This document shows positions 1-12,400 of a stretch of DNA of 64,000 bases, piece by piece. Position numbers and translations under genes: made by a program. Below the pieces are notes generated by a model that saw only the letters and a list, made by a program, of their open reading frames with translations, did no database searches and was not told the DNA's origin. Origin of the DNA: Strix aluco. Its lineage: Eukaryota; Chordata; Aves; Strigiformes; Strigidae. The first letter of the stretch is position 1. Every line of letters begins with the position of its first letter. The stretch covers positions 62,756,984 to 62,820,983 of the forward strand of contig NC_133933.1 in the NCBI RefSeq assembly GCF_031877795.1. Reading direction: 5' to 3'.

Positions 1-2461
1 CCCTAAGTCCAGCCTCCCCCCTCCTCTGTCATGCTCCTTGCTGTGAAAAGAAAAATATTGGAAGGTTTTGAGAGGCTCCCCAGATTGACGTCTGCTGTTC
101 GATACCCACCTAATGAGCTGCTTAACAACTGTTACCAAAATTAATGAGTCAAGTCACAGTTGTAATTACCATATTGCAGATCACGGTATTGTATTAGATT
201 ACCATGGACTTATATTTAGGAATATTTACACCATGACGACTGTTTAAAATGTGCACCAATGTTTCAGCAGATTGCATTGCCTCATAGCCCATATTTATCA
301 GGCTAGGCAGGAATTATAGGAGCCTTATAACGAATTCTTTGGTTCCAGCTTGCAAGGATCGATGAAGAGCCAATCTTAATGTAAGAATATCCAGGTATTG
401 AAAAATGCACAAATGCTAAAAAAACCTTAATCGTGTGTGTAAGCATAAACACCAAAGGAACAAGTATCTGGTGATGAAAACAGTAATCTGGGGCCAGAAG
501 CAAAATGCTTCGCTATCAGGATATATTAGTGCAATTGGGCATAAATTACTCTGATTTAACTCCTACTTTAAAAGTGGAATGCCCAGAATACAGTGCTACT
601 GCATTTTAGGATTACAAAGCATAGTTTCCTTTTGTATAGCCATGCTTTCTTCTGTGCAGAAAGAGGTAAGAAACAGAGTTCTGCACAGCAGCGTACTATA
701 CATTACCTTGAAAAGACTGTAATTTTACCTTCCTCCTATTCCACACTCTCTGGTAATGAACAAATCTTCTACGCTTCATGAAATCAGATGATGTGGAAAT
801 AGTCAGGGTTCTTCTGCATTTGGGTTCAGCTCCTATTTGTTTATCACTAATAATGCTTCAGTAGGCAGTGATACATATATATGTGTGAGTAAATATATGT
901 ATATATTTACAAGACACCTGAACAAGTGCAGCAAAGCCAGCTCTTCAAGGGCTGTTGCTCTTCCCCAGAGCCAGATACCATATCAGGGAGGCACTGCCTA
1001 GAGCCTGTCCTCCATCTGCCCAGTCCCACTCACCTTTCTGCAGCCCCTAGCACCTCCGCACATTTGTGGAAGAGGGCTTGCCCTCTGCTCCCATGCAGGA
1101 CATCGGCAAGCTACCAAAACCAGGAGGTGCATACATCATGTGATGACTAACTTAGACTTGCAATGACTGAGTGTTTGGAGTACTTACCTTTGAATCTTGC
1201 AAGGGCAGTTTCAGAATGGTTTGTCTCACTTCCCCCATTTCCTTCTCCAAAGAGGGCCTGTTAGCACAGACAAATGAGGCAAGTCAATAACATCCACCCG
1301 GACAGGATATATTGAGCCAATTCAAGGGTAGGTGGATAGCAGCTGCGGTCCTGCCTGTGAAATACTATAGTTTTTGCCATTGTGCAGTGAGTTATCAAGC
1401 CCCTTTTATTTACACTTTCATATAAGTACTGGCAAACTCTGATTTATCTGCTGAAAGCTGAGAAATGGGGTATGGGCATGTTAAAGGAACACACACACAC
1501 ATGCACGCACAGACCAGCAACCTATCTTCAGTTCATCCAGGAGAATTTTAAGCCCCACAGACCTGAAACAGATTGACCTTTTATTACTTTTGAATTGAGG
1601 ACAGATTTCCCCTTTAAAGGCTCAATTATATTGCTGGGCTTGTTTGCTTTTTATGTTTTCAGAAGATGCCATGGTAACTTGGGCAATGAATCCGAGCTTA
1701 AGCTGTTTCATGTGCTGAATTTCAAGCTCTGAATTGTAGTTTGCAATTTTAATCAATCTGGTACCTGGAAAATTACTCTATTATATTTACTCTTGAAGAA
1801 CATTCATGGCAGACAAGTTATAAGGACTGGTATTTGACAACATGGTTCAGATTCATGCCTGGTTTTGCCCATTGGAGAACATATTCTGGGAAGTATGTGA
1901 TTCCTGGCCTTTTTGGAGAGCTTGATAGATTAATAATATCTGAAGTTCAGCTATAAAGAGCTGCTCTTCTGTCAAATTCATTCTATCAAGCATTCCTGAG
2001 TGGGATATCATCTCTGATTTTTCTAGGAGAAATTTAATTATTTGGACAACTAGACAGAGACTTTTATTCATTTTCTCTCTACCTGCAGAACTGCTTGTTT
2101 TAGTTGCCTAGTGCTTTAATAATCTGTTGACCTGCTCAGGAAAGAGGCACCTTGGTGCTAAAGATCATTCATGGTGCAGTTATTGGAAGGTTCTGAGGCA
2201 GATGCTTTATGTGAGGCAGTGACAGGCTACAGCAATCATGTGCATCACGGAATCAGTGTTTACCACTTTCTGTATATTCTAGAAATGTAGAAAAGTATGA
2301 GTAAATATTATGTATCCAAGCCTGCATTTGAAACCATGACTGTCCAGGTAATAAGTTTTTCCTAACTGAGGAGCTTTCAGAGCACTGATTAACATACGGA
2401 CACTTTGACTGCTGGATGGGAGAAATCAGACGTACTTCAAAGTATTATTTAGCAGATCCCT
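1..2461. other. Unique AT-rich non-coding stretch
   Basis: No gene is supported here. Open frames on both strands are short (up to about 75 codons), lack paired splice-site context and show no recognisable domain. The stretch holds a short AC run near 1489-1500 and an AT-rich hairpin at 889-910. The part at about 120-300 is rich in AAT/TAAT words and reads like conserved non-coding DNA, which is an inference only. Confidence 0.6.
889..910. repeat. AT-rich hairpin, 9-bp arms
   Basis: GTAAATATA (889-897) pairs perfectly with TATATTTAC (902-910) across a 4-base loop. It sits in a TA-rich patch (about 868-910) and most likely reflects low-complexity sequence rather than function. Confidence 0.6.
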
Positions 2462-2638
2462 AAGAAGAGAGAAAGGGAGGGAGGGCAGGAGGATGGGAGG
2501 GATGGGAAAAGGGGAGGAAGGAAGAAAGGGAGGGAGGGAGGAAGGAAGGGACAGTGGAAGAAAGAAAGAAAAGGAGGGAGGGAGGGAGGGAGGGAGGGAG
2601 GGAGGGAGGGAGGGAGGGAGGAAGCAAAGCAAGCAAAG
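2462..2638. repeat. Purine (GGGA/GGAA)n microsatellite
   Basis: About 175 bases with almost only purines on the plus strand. The core at 2573-2622 is about 12 near-perfect GGGA units; the left part is interrupted GGGA/GGAA/GAAA. Every unit carries three consecutive guanines, so the plus strand can form G-quadruplexes, and the long homopurine tract could also form triplex DNA. The Pro/Ser/Leu-rich minus-strand open frames across it are artefacts of the repeat. Confidence 0.95.
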
Positions 2639-3414
2639 GTGCACGTAACCCACTAGTCAACCTGTGTTACATCCCCATTTTCACCAGTTTCTCCACCATC
2701 ACCATACAGAAGATGGGGTTTTAAATAATTTTTGTATTAGGATATGAATCTATTGATTGAGTCAGAGAAATCTCTGGTGTTTTCCTATGTGACAGCAAGT
2801 GCACAATGAGATTTAAGAAACTGGAGTGGCAGATGCTCTAAAATACATCATCCATACAGATTCTACAAGGCTGCCTCTCCTTCTCTGGTTTAGAACTGCT
2901 TTAAAAAAATCACCCCATTTTTTCTTATTTAGGGAGAAAAGGTTAACAATTATCTGACCAGTCATTCTGTGTCACTGAGTACAAGTAAATCTGGCATGTG
3001 AATCCTTATCCTTAATTTTATTTTTAGGCACCTAATTTGTTTTCCCATTTGATGATATCTTCAACTGAAATCGTAGGCTGCTGATCTCTTGTTTTTTTCT
3101 CCTGCAGTGAATGTAATTGGACACTCTTAACCATAGCACAACTGTTCTAAATGACACAGAAAGTAAACGAAGGCTGCTAGATTAAAGAGAAGTCTCTCAA
3201 TAGATTTGTGATTAACTTGCAACTATAATAAGAAACTACATAGAAAATAGAAATGAGTAGGAAAGGTTAACCAGCTAAGACAGGAAATTATTTCAACAGC
3301 AGGGGAAAAAAAAAAAGAAAGGAAAGACAGTCTCTTTACAGATACACTTCTGACATCAGCTGTTTCTCAAGAGCAGTAGACTAAAGCTAAGAAGAAGAGG
3401 CTTGTAGGGCTAAA
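2639..3414. other. Unique non-coding stretch
   Basis: No gene or RNA is recognised. The sequence is AT-rich with short homopolymer runs (poly-A near 3308-3316) and no open frame of note. Confidence 0.5.
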
Positions 3415-3560
3415 AGATACAGTTCAGATTAGACATCAAGATTTGAGTCCTGGTTCTCATCACTAGCTTTCTGGATAGCTCTGAGCAAGCCCAATCCCTC
3501 AATTTCTCTTCCTCTCTGTTTAGTCTATAAAATTAAGAGTTTATATAACGCTTAATGCCA
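3415..3560 (+). repeat. MIR-like SINE remnant
   Basis: The sequence follows the layout of a MIR (core-SINE) element in plus orientation. It has a TGAGTCCTGG-TTCT block near 3443-3456, then CACTAGCTTTCTGGATAGCTCTGAGCAAG, a degenerate 'AATCCCTCAATTTCTCTTCC' block and a 'TCTATAAAATTAAGAG' block before the tail. These match the family's order (untranslated core, 'donor-like' TGAGCAAG segment, CTCAGTTT and TGTAAAAT blocks) with heavy divergence. This is an ancient amniote repeat; the exact subfamily cannot be set by eye. Confidence 0.6.
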
Positions 3561-5224
3561 GGTTCTCCAACCTGGAAGCTATACATATAACTGGACAATA
3601 GAGAAAGCTTTCTATTCTCACACATCTCAGCCTTGTACTCACTTTGACAGTGATTGCTCAGGATGGCAAAATGTACCAAAGAGGAAGTCTATGTCCAGTT
3701 GTTATGAACACAAGGTTATATGTGACTGTTCTAATTAAGAGTAGAAAATATACCCACAGATAGTTAAGAGTAATTCAGTGTTTCAGTAGGGACCTCCCAT
3801 GTGAAAAAGGAGTAGAGATGAGAAGTGAAACAAATAATTCTTTGAGTAGCAGAATTAAGGAACCAAATCTCATTCTTGGGTAAATCATTTGTTATTCAAA
3901 TAAAAGGTCAGATTATTGGTCTTTCCACTGATAAAGGCAGTAAGAAGGGCCTCTCTCAATTTTCACAAAATTTGTAGAAATAAATTAATTTCTTAACCTC
4001 TATTCATTTTTTAAATTTGCTTGAAAATAGTCAATAGATTCAAGTTATCAGACAATGTGTATATTTGTCTCAATATCTGAGACAATACACTCAGACAGGG
4101 TGCTTGTATAAGGTTTGTTTTCTTGGGAAATCAGGTTACAAAAAACCCACACTCATTATTTCCATTAACTTAGCTTGCACAGTTTGTAGCATGCATTCCC
4201 AGATGAGCCAGTCAGCGCAATACATGGCCAGTTCTTGCTCTATATAGGCAACAATTCTAAAATTATGAACAATATATTTTAAGATTTTGGACATCCCTCT
4301 TTTATAGCAAGGTGACCTATATAGGTCAAGTTTATACCTACTGTAGCTCTACTAAAGGGAAAGGAATTGTTTCAGAGATGAGTTTGCCCTATAAGCCCTC
4401 TCTTGTGCTTATCTCAGTTTGGGTCAGCTATTTTCTTTGCCCTGAGAGTTTTTGATTTCTTAAATTATCTCAGGATGCTCTCTTTTAATAGCTTAATTAT
4501 TTTTTTTTCTCATAACATTCTCTCATCATAGCACTGGCAGCACAACATTCTCCTTTCCTGGGCTGAACATAACTGCAGTCAGTAACATGAATCCAAAATA
4601 AATGGTCATTGCCTTACAGTCAGTATTAAGTTTACACATTCTATTTCAGCCAGTTACATGAAGTCAGACAGCTACTCTTTACCCCTTACAGCCCCTATGA
4701 ACTCAAGAAGGTCACAAAGGGATAACAAAGCAGTATTTGGCCTGTACTGTTTTACTGGTTTACGTTAACAAGTACAATAATGTTGGGCTGCAGCCTGCAG
4801 GCATGTTGCTATTGTACCCAATTCTCCATGGTTAGAAATAAACAAATATTTTGAAAAAGAACAAGTTTTTTGTGTGACCTAAAAAACAGAAAAATGAAGT
4901 GAAAGTAGCCAGGACATTAGATTTCCCTCATGCATTACAGAGAAGAAGGACCATAATGTAGGGGTCATATCATGGAGTAGGACAAATGTTTCATAAATCT
5001 CTCTGGATTATAGCAGGCATTTTTTTGCACACTGTTCCATCTACTAATCTCCACCTTCTAATCACCACTTCATCTGGCACATGCATGAGGACTTTCCTAT
5101 GAAAAATCAGAAATCTTTTGCCAAAAAAATCTATTGTAGTACTCAGGTGTATAATTGAAGCAGGTGTCTCTGAGGCTGAGCTCAGACAAGAGGTCCTGTA
5201 TGGAACAGGCATGAACTCTTCTCA
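3561..5224. other. Unique non-coding stretch
   Basis: AT-rich sequence with no recognisable gene. The two open frames (60 codons at 4065-4247 plus; 73 codons at 4991-5212 minus) are within chance length and show no motif. Confidence 0.5.
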
Positions 5225-5870
5225 CCATAAAATAGACCCTGTGGCCAAGCTGGAGTCAATATAACCTTCACACCCGAGAAACAGGACTTCGCACTTCCCT
5301 TTGTGGAATTTCATGAGGTTCCTCTGTGCTCATCTCTGCAGCCTGTTGAGATCACTCTGAATGGCAGCACAGCCATCCACTGTATCAATAATTCCCCACA
5401 GTTTTGTATCATCAGCACTGAGGGTGCACTCTATCCTATCGTCTACATCATTAATGTAGATGTTAAACAGTACTGACCCCAGTATCAACCCCTGGGATGC
5501 ACCACAAGTGACTTGCCTCCCACTGAACTTTGTGCTGCTGATTACAACCCTCTAGGCCCAGCCATTCAACCACTTTTCAACCCACCTCACTGTCCACTTC
5601 TTTTATCCATACTTTTTCAGCTAGTCTATAAGTTTGTTGCCAGACACAGTGTCAAAAGCCTTACAAAGGTTGCAGTAAACAGCATCTACTGCTCTTCTTT
5701 CACCCACCAAGCTAGTCAACTCTTTGTAGCAGACTACTGTGTTGGTTAAGTGTGACTTCCCCTTCATCATTCCATGTTGACTGTTCATGATCGCTTTCTT
5801 GCTCTTCATGTGCCTGGAAATGGTTCTCAGGATTAGCTGCTCCACCACCACCATGGGCTTGCTCTATGTG
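5225..5870 (-). mobile_element. CR1 LINE fragment (RT region), old
   Basis: On the minus strand this encodes the middle of CR1 ORF2. Recognisable blocks, in order from 5870 down, are the EQLIL region, SQHGMMKGKSHLTN, a CKAFDTVS block (RT motif A area), QGLILGSVLFNIYINDVDD (motif B-C approach), an ADDTKLWG block and an NLMKFHKGKCEVL block. Both ends are truncated: there is no 5' part of ORF2 and no CR1 3' tail. The FADD box has lost neighbouring residues (reads TLSADDTK), and frameshifts and stops interrupt the frame. Divergence is clearly higher than in the 12.3 kb copy, so this is an older insertion. Confidence 0.9.
5621..5854 (-). pseudogene. CR1 ORF2 reverse transcriptase remnant
   Basis: An uninterrupted stretch of about 77 codons covers the fingers/palm start of a CR1 RT: an EQLIL helix, the SQHG...KGKS block and a motif-A-like 'CNLCKAFDTV' that retains the downstream KAFD, with the first catalytic Asp replaced by Asn if 'CNLCKAFD' aligns to 'LDLCKAFD'. 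The remaining palm (5240-5560) lies in another frame. This is not a host gene, and it cannot be functional because both ends of the protein are missing. Confidence 0.8.
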
Positions 5871-6895
5871 TTAAACATTGATTACCTCAAGCTATCACTG
5901 TAGCCAGAAACATACACAAAATGTGGTAAGAAAACAAAACAAAAGAAGCTTCTGGAGTATCAGAATGTGCTGTCTAGACCATATGAATGTATCCTGAAGT
6001 TTGCATTTGGCTTCAGGCCATTCAACTCACCTGCTAAAGCAGCTTTCAGTCTCCAAAACTGTCTAGCAAACACCTTCCATAAGCATGGTAGCGATGCAAG
6101 AGAGGTAACACAAATATAGAGGAACTAAAATAAAACCACACTAACTCAAAGAAACAGGCAGGGATATAGTATACCTGTATCATGATGGGACTGAACAATG
6201 TCCCCAGTAGGAACGAATGTCCTTCCATGCAACTCTGAGTCCACAGGACTGATCCCAGCTGAATAGAAAAAACCAGCTAAATATAAGGATTTGAATACAA
6301 TGCAAGATAGACATCTTGTAAAAACAAAAGTAGATGGAAACCCCTGATTTTACTTTTATAAACTGCATCACTCTCTACTCAGGTCAGATTAGCACATTCA
6401 TTGCAATCCTTTGAAACATCTCAAAACTTCCAGAATTTTTTGGGGTGCCTCTGTCATCTTCCTGCTATTCACCGGCATCCAGTGCCCGTAGACTTCTCAA
6501 ATGCTGCTCCTCAGAGACACTTGCCTGGCTCTTGGCTAGAGCATCTCTGCATTGCTAATGAGCAGACTTCCTTCCATGCAAGGCGCTGTTCTCTCATCTG
6601 ATCCTATTTCCTACCATCCGTCCATTCAATCATATCCTGCTTTGAACTTTTGCCCTTTTTAACTCTCTATGCAGGCTTACAATCCTTAGACATAAAAATA
6701 CATAGATATACTTACGTTTATCTACCACAGCCAGAGCAGCCTCAGGGATAGTGATTTAATGGCTCCTGTTCTGAGGATAAAGTTGTTTATAAATATGGAT
6801 GTAACTGGGCAGACCAGTGGGAGGCAACTACACATTATCCCCAGGTGTCTCTCTAGGAGATCCAATTCATTTAGTAAAGCATCCTTCTAAATGCA

Positions 6896-6928
6896 TACAC
6901 ACACACACGCGCGCATGCACACGCACAC
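6896..6928. repeat. Imperfect (CA/CG)n microsatellite
   Basis: Alternating purine-pyrimidine run of CA and CG dinucleotides, interrupted by GCATGC. Such runs can adopt Z-form DNA. It is short and imperfect. Confidence 0.85.
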
Positions 6929-9900
6929 AGCAGCTGTTTAGGTGGGCACAAAACATGGATCTTTTCCACTGATATGAAAATAAAACTTGTTAGAATGATG
7001 TAACAGTCATAGATCCTGATTCATTTGGTCTGTGCAGCTATGTTTCTTCCACAGGAATATATAAGCACAAAGAGAGGACCATTTTCTCCCAAAAGTTTAT
7101 TCTTTGTGAAATGGGAAGCCTGCGTCTTTGGAGAAGGCTGTCTGGACAAAGCTGCTTCCTCCATTCAGTTCTCAGAGGTTTGCTGCAGGACCTGATGGAA
7201 AGGAACACCCTGGAAGTTCATCCAGACAAACCACCAAGTCCAGTATACAAAACCAATAATAATATTAAAAGAGCACTGTTTCTCACATAGATATTTCTTC
7301 TTTTTTCTCTGAGACTGCAGTTATATCTTCTGCTAATACTACAGCGTTCCTCTAGGCTGTATGTCAGAACTAGGAATGCTTCTTTGCTCTTAATCCATGA
7401 GACAGTGACCAAGGTTCACACTGGCTGCTCCAGAGCGTGTCTGGTGGGGTTGCAGGCAGCAGGAGCAGCTATCACCGCAGAAAGCACACCTTAGCCTGCA
7501 ACTCTCGCTTAAGCAGGATACTTTGGTGGTGTGCTAAAGGGCTTTGCATCCCAGTGTAAGTTGTGAATGTCACTGAGTGGTCAAATTAAACTAACAACAC
7601 TATAAAAACTGTATCTTCAAAGATAACAAATGGGTAAGAAACCAGCTAGTGACATAACCTTTCAAATGATCTAAATAACCGATTGAGTACATAGAGGAAT
7701 AACCTTTTAAAATCATTAGATTTTGTAAGCAGATGTACAAATAATTAACTTCAAATTATGCAACCAGGGAATAATGTAGATTGTAGATTTCAAAGTCAGA
7801 ACAACTGTAGTTACAGAGGCAAGCAGACATCTTCTATTGATTTTCGAGTAAGCCAGTCAGAGCCAGACCAGTATGTTCTACTTCTTGTAACAATAGGACA
7901 CTGAAAAACAGCAGGACCAGTACTTCACCTTTCTCTGTCCATTCTGGAAATACTCCTTTGCTAAGCTTCTGAATCACTGGCTTTATTGCTATTTATATGA
8001 TAGTAGATCCCAAGACAATGTGACAGTTTACAGGCACTGGAAGTCCCAATCATCTCAGCTTTTTATTTGCATTTATAAAGGGTAATGTTAAAATGTTCCT
8101 AGAGACAAAGAGGAAAATTGGTGAGAAGTCATATTATTTTCTTTTGCAAAGGGCAATAGGCATATACAGACACAAGTAAAAGGAGGCAAATCTGAAAAGA
8201 TTTCTCAAATCAAAAGAGGGTGCTAAGACTTGTATATGAGGCAAAGGGGGTAGGAGGAACCACATATTTGGTATATACCAAAACACTGGTACATGGACAA
8301 ACCACTGGTGAAGAAACCCTTTCTTTCTGGTAGGGGAATCCATAAGGGAGACAGTCAAAGATGGATGAGGACAAAAAGGGCATGAAAAGGGGCCAGATAT
8401 AGAAGCTGAATGAGTGAAAAAACAGCAGTAGCACGGGGAAGACTGAAAACCAGCAGCTGGGAAAAACAGACCCCCTGAAAGTGTCCTTTGCCAATAGAGA
8501 ACAAACTGCCAAGTATTTTTCTCAGTTTCAGCTATGGGTTGACACTGTGGAAGTGTTCTTATTCCTGGCTCAGCTGAGATGACCTCTGCCCAGTGATTAA
8601 AGGTTGCTCACTCCACTGTCTCATCCGGCCTGCAGAGTGAGAAGGATGGATACTCCATATGAGGTTTCAGATTCTTCTGCACTGCCAGAAAGCAATTTAA
8701 GAGTTTAAAAAAATGAAAAGAAAGGCAGAGGAGTTGTTCACTTCCCTCCTATCAGTTGCCCTGGTATCTAAATTATCTTCCAGGCTCTGTGCCCAAAATC
8801 TTTATGTGGTGCTATAGAAATGCAGAGTAATCTTTCTTCACCTGAGAGTGAAAATTGGTGTTAGTATAAAGAGAACAACTCCTCCAGGATTTACTGTACT
8901 CCAAGGACTTGGTCAGCTGTGGCAATTTCTTCCATTATGACTAGTTTTCTTATCATTGCAATATGCTGATGGATGGATATGTCTCTAAGATTAAAATCTG
9001 CTGTTACATCAGTGTAAAGCTAGCACAAGACAGATACAAAGATTTAGTTTTCATATCTATCTTGGTATCTAAAATGTTTCTGCATTTAAAACATTTCTTG
9101 CAGTATGCCAGTATCTATTTTGGGCTGTATTTACATGGAGGGCTTAACCTGCTCTCAAATTTCAGAAAAGGTCTAAAAAAAGACTTGTGGCTACATACAA
9201 GCTTTTTAGCTGACTTAAAGCTCGAGTGAAATGCCTGAAACCTAGCACTCCTCGACAGATGGACCAGGACTCATGGCTTTCCAAAGCACCCTGTGTGGAT
9301 GGACTCAGAACTGAACTAGGGCAGAGTTTCTCCTGATCATACTCTTACCACATGAAGGTGAGCTCTGAAAACCAAACTTTAATGCACAAACTGCTCCACC
9401 TGTCCTTCTTCCCACCTTTCCCAGTCCTGTAAATGATACAGACTTCCAGAAGTTTTCTAGGGCTGGTTCTATTTGACTCCAGCCTTTCTCCAAAAGTAGT
9501 CAAAGGCAATTCTCATAAACGTTTGATACTATATGCATCCAAGGCCAGCACAGGCAACAAGAGGAAGATCTGCCAAATGGCATATTTTATAGCTCCTTAA
9601 TCCACACTCTATAATAATGCAGTCTATTTTTAATTTTTTTTTAATAATGGACCATTTAATTTATTTTTTAATCTTTGTTGTGTTTGAAAGACCATTAGGA
9701 AGGCTTGTCTGCATTTTCTGTGGAAATTAGCAGGAGGGGAAGGGTGGATGCTTATCACCCACCACCTGGAGAGGCTAAATACACAAAAAGACATAAAGTT
9801 TAGAGGTAAACTTGTAAGGCTTGATTCCCTGCCAAAGCGGAGCTTGAGCTCAATTACTCAAAGTCATGCTGAAGTTGACTAGCCACCTGCTAGAGTATGA

Positions 9901-10958
9901 GCTAGAAATGGAAGGAACACCTGCAAAATAAGACTGGGGAGGTGGGGAGGAGGAAGTCATCCTTGAAAGGGAAGTAGCAGAAAGAGACAGCAAGAGACTA
10001 TACCGAGAACTAATGTTTCCCAATAAATTAACCTCACAGCCATGTATGAGAGTTCAGCAAGCAAAAAGCTACTTAACAAATAAACCAAGATGGGGATCCA
10101 CACCACAATCAAGACGGCTGATTGCAGTTCTCCTCAGACTGATGGTTTGATGTTTAGATTTCATCAACATTTCAGATGGTGGAAAACCAGCAGTTTTGCC
10201 AGATGAACTCTTGCTGCCCTGCTCATTTCCAGATGCTGTCAGGTTTCATGAATATTTCCTCCTTCATTAACAGTTCAGATAAAACATAAACTACAAGTCC
10301 AAAATACCATGGAGTTAACTAATGTCTAAGAAATTGTCTGTATTGGTATCCACACAGCAATTTCTCCTGAGTTCCTCTTCTACCTAATATTTTTCATTGA
10401 TTCATTTACTGTGTAGACAACTCACCAGTATGTGCTTAGAACTGTTTCTAGATAGACTGTCTGAGATTGTGATAATGAAAAAGATAGTCAGCTGGTTTAC
10501 CAGCACAATGTTATTTATTACTTACAAATAACAAAAATATCATTCAGACTGTAGGCTCACCACATCTGTATTTGTTAGCAGATATCTACCTCTCAGGTTC
10601 CTTTTTAAACAAAGAAATACGGATCCAAGCTGAACTCCCTAGTCCTATATAAGTAATTTCTGAGAATTAGACTTGAGGTACCAGGTTGAAGTACCCATTA
10701 ACCAAGCTTAGCGTGCTATGAAGATAAAGTGCAATTCAGAAAGAAATGATTGATGATGAGAATAGCCTTTCCTTACTAGGTTGTTCAGCAATACAGAAGC
10801 AGAGCTGAAGTAAATAATACAGCAAACACAGGAACATCTTACTCAAAACACAGAGAAAAGAGCAACTCTGTGTCAACGCTGGATAAGCAGATGATACTGA
10901 CTGGCTGATCTGCAATTTCTGTAGAAGCTCTTCTCCAGAAAAAAAAATAATGCCATCT

Positions 10959-10976
10959 AAAAATAAATAAATAAAT
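10959..10976. repeat. Short (AAAT)n run
   Basis: About four AAAT units. Low-complexity sequence. Confidence 0.7.
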
Positions 10977-12342
10977 GCTAGGGATGCAGAAGTAGGTCTG
11001 TAGCAAGTCCCCTGAAACTGTCGGAGGAGGGCTCACATTTGAATTAATCTCAAAAAACCTGATATTGCTGATTCTATTTACTATTTATATTTCCTTAGCA
11101 CTTAGAAGTCTGACTAGAGCCTCATTTTAGCAGATATCAATCAATTTTGCTTGTATCAAAAAATGACCACCTCTAACACCTTTCTTGAAGGATGCAACAA
11201 CTAGAGAAAATCCGAATGTGAAAGTTTCTCTGTTCCACAGAAAGAACAGCCAAAAAAGTAGTACTTACTAGTAGGCAATGGATAAAATCCATTGCCCAAT
11301 GCAAGTTATAGCCCTCACCTTTTCCTCAGTCTGAAAGTGAATACCTGAAATAAAGTATTTCTGTGATGGCTGGCCACTTGAACTGCAAAAAGTTCCACCA
11401 TCTAATCATCATATTAAAAGTCATGGTTTAAAAAAAAATGTATGTCTATTATGCTCTGTAAAAGAGGCTGAGTAAAAACAATTCTCTTAGTAATATTTTT
11501 TACCTTCTCTTTCACCTTTCTTTACTTTGTATTTACTCCCTTTTCTTGCTTCACACTTAATTGTGATAAACGTCTCCTAAATTAGTGCAGATGAGTGTCT
11601 GATAAAGTTGGATTCTATACCTGACTGGCATTAACACTGGCTAGACTGGGGAAAAGGGTGCATCAGTGTTATGTGTATAGTTTATTTACATTTCTAAGAG
11701 AAGTGAGAAACAAAAAACATAGTTAGAGCTTGTCTGCAGAGCCTTTACAATGGATGAAACTTTGCTGGTGTATGAGTCTCCTGAGCCAATTTCAAGACTG
11801 CACTGTCCTCTTCCCTTTGTCTTCATGAACTATGTCCTAGTGGGCTGAACAACATGGTGATTTTTGCCACCACTCACATTTCTAGATGAACTCTTTCTTC
11901 AATCAAAGATGATGAAGTGAAATGAAATTATGAAAGGCAGAAAACACAGAGCCCAAAATGTGACCTAGGAATCTTAATTTTCCTCAATCATTGCTGTAAC
12001 GGAATGCAAGTCTGCAGCAGCAGGGGTGAAATTATAGTACAAATTACCATGCTATGCCAGATAAATTATTCTCTGCAGCATGGTTATTAAGTGATAGATA
12101 AATAACTAACACTGTAGGACTGACTGACAAAATATAAGTGACCTGGAGCTAAGCAGGGCGCCATGGAAATAACATTGCAGCACCACTAAAATTTTAACAC
12201 TGAAATGAGATTTTCCAAAGCAGAAAAATCTCAAAATAGTACATGACTAAGCCAGCTACAAGTTAAACAGGTATTAAAAGCTCTTCAGCTGAGAACTCCT
12301 AGCTTTGTGACATGTCTCATGTACACATTCCTTAAATGCAAA

Positions 12343-12400
12343 ATTACAGAATCACAGAATCATCTAGGTTGGAAAGGACCTTGAAGATCACCTAGGCCAA
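12343..12400 (-). other. CR1 3' terminal box and octamer tail
   Basis: This is the RT recognition end of the element: a conserved stem-type box ending in direct ATTCTGTG-like octamers. The ATTCTGTG form differs from the ATTCTATG form at 37,250, so the two long CR1 copies belong to different subfamilies. Confidence 0.85.

Larger units (their letters stand above)
5871..12342. other. Long unique non-coding stretch
   Basis: About 6.5 kb with no supported gene. Open frames reach at most 100 codons (minus strand at 8210-8512) and have no family signature. It holds a CA/CG dinucleotide run (6896-6928) and a short AAAT run (10959-10976). I see no CpG island, RNA gene or further transposon here by eye. 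Confidence 0.5.

Noticed and set aside
2426-2660. Two Pro/Leu/Ser-repeat frames on the minus strand
   Set aside because: Translation of the GGGA microsatellite complement; low-complexity artefacts.
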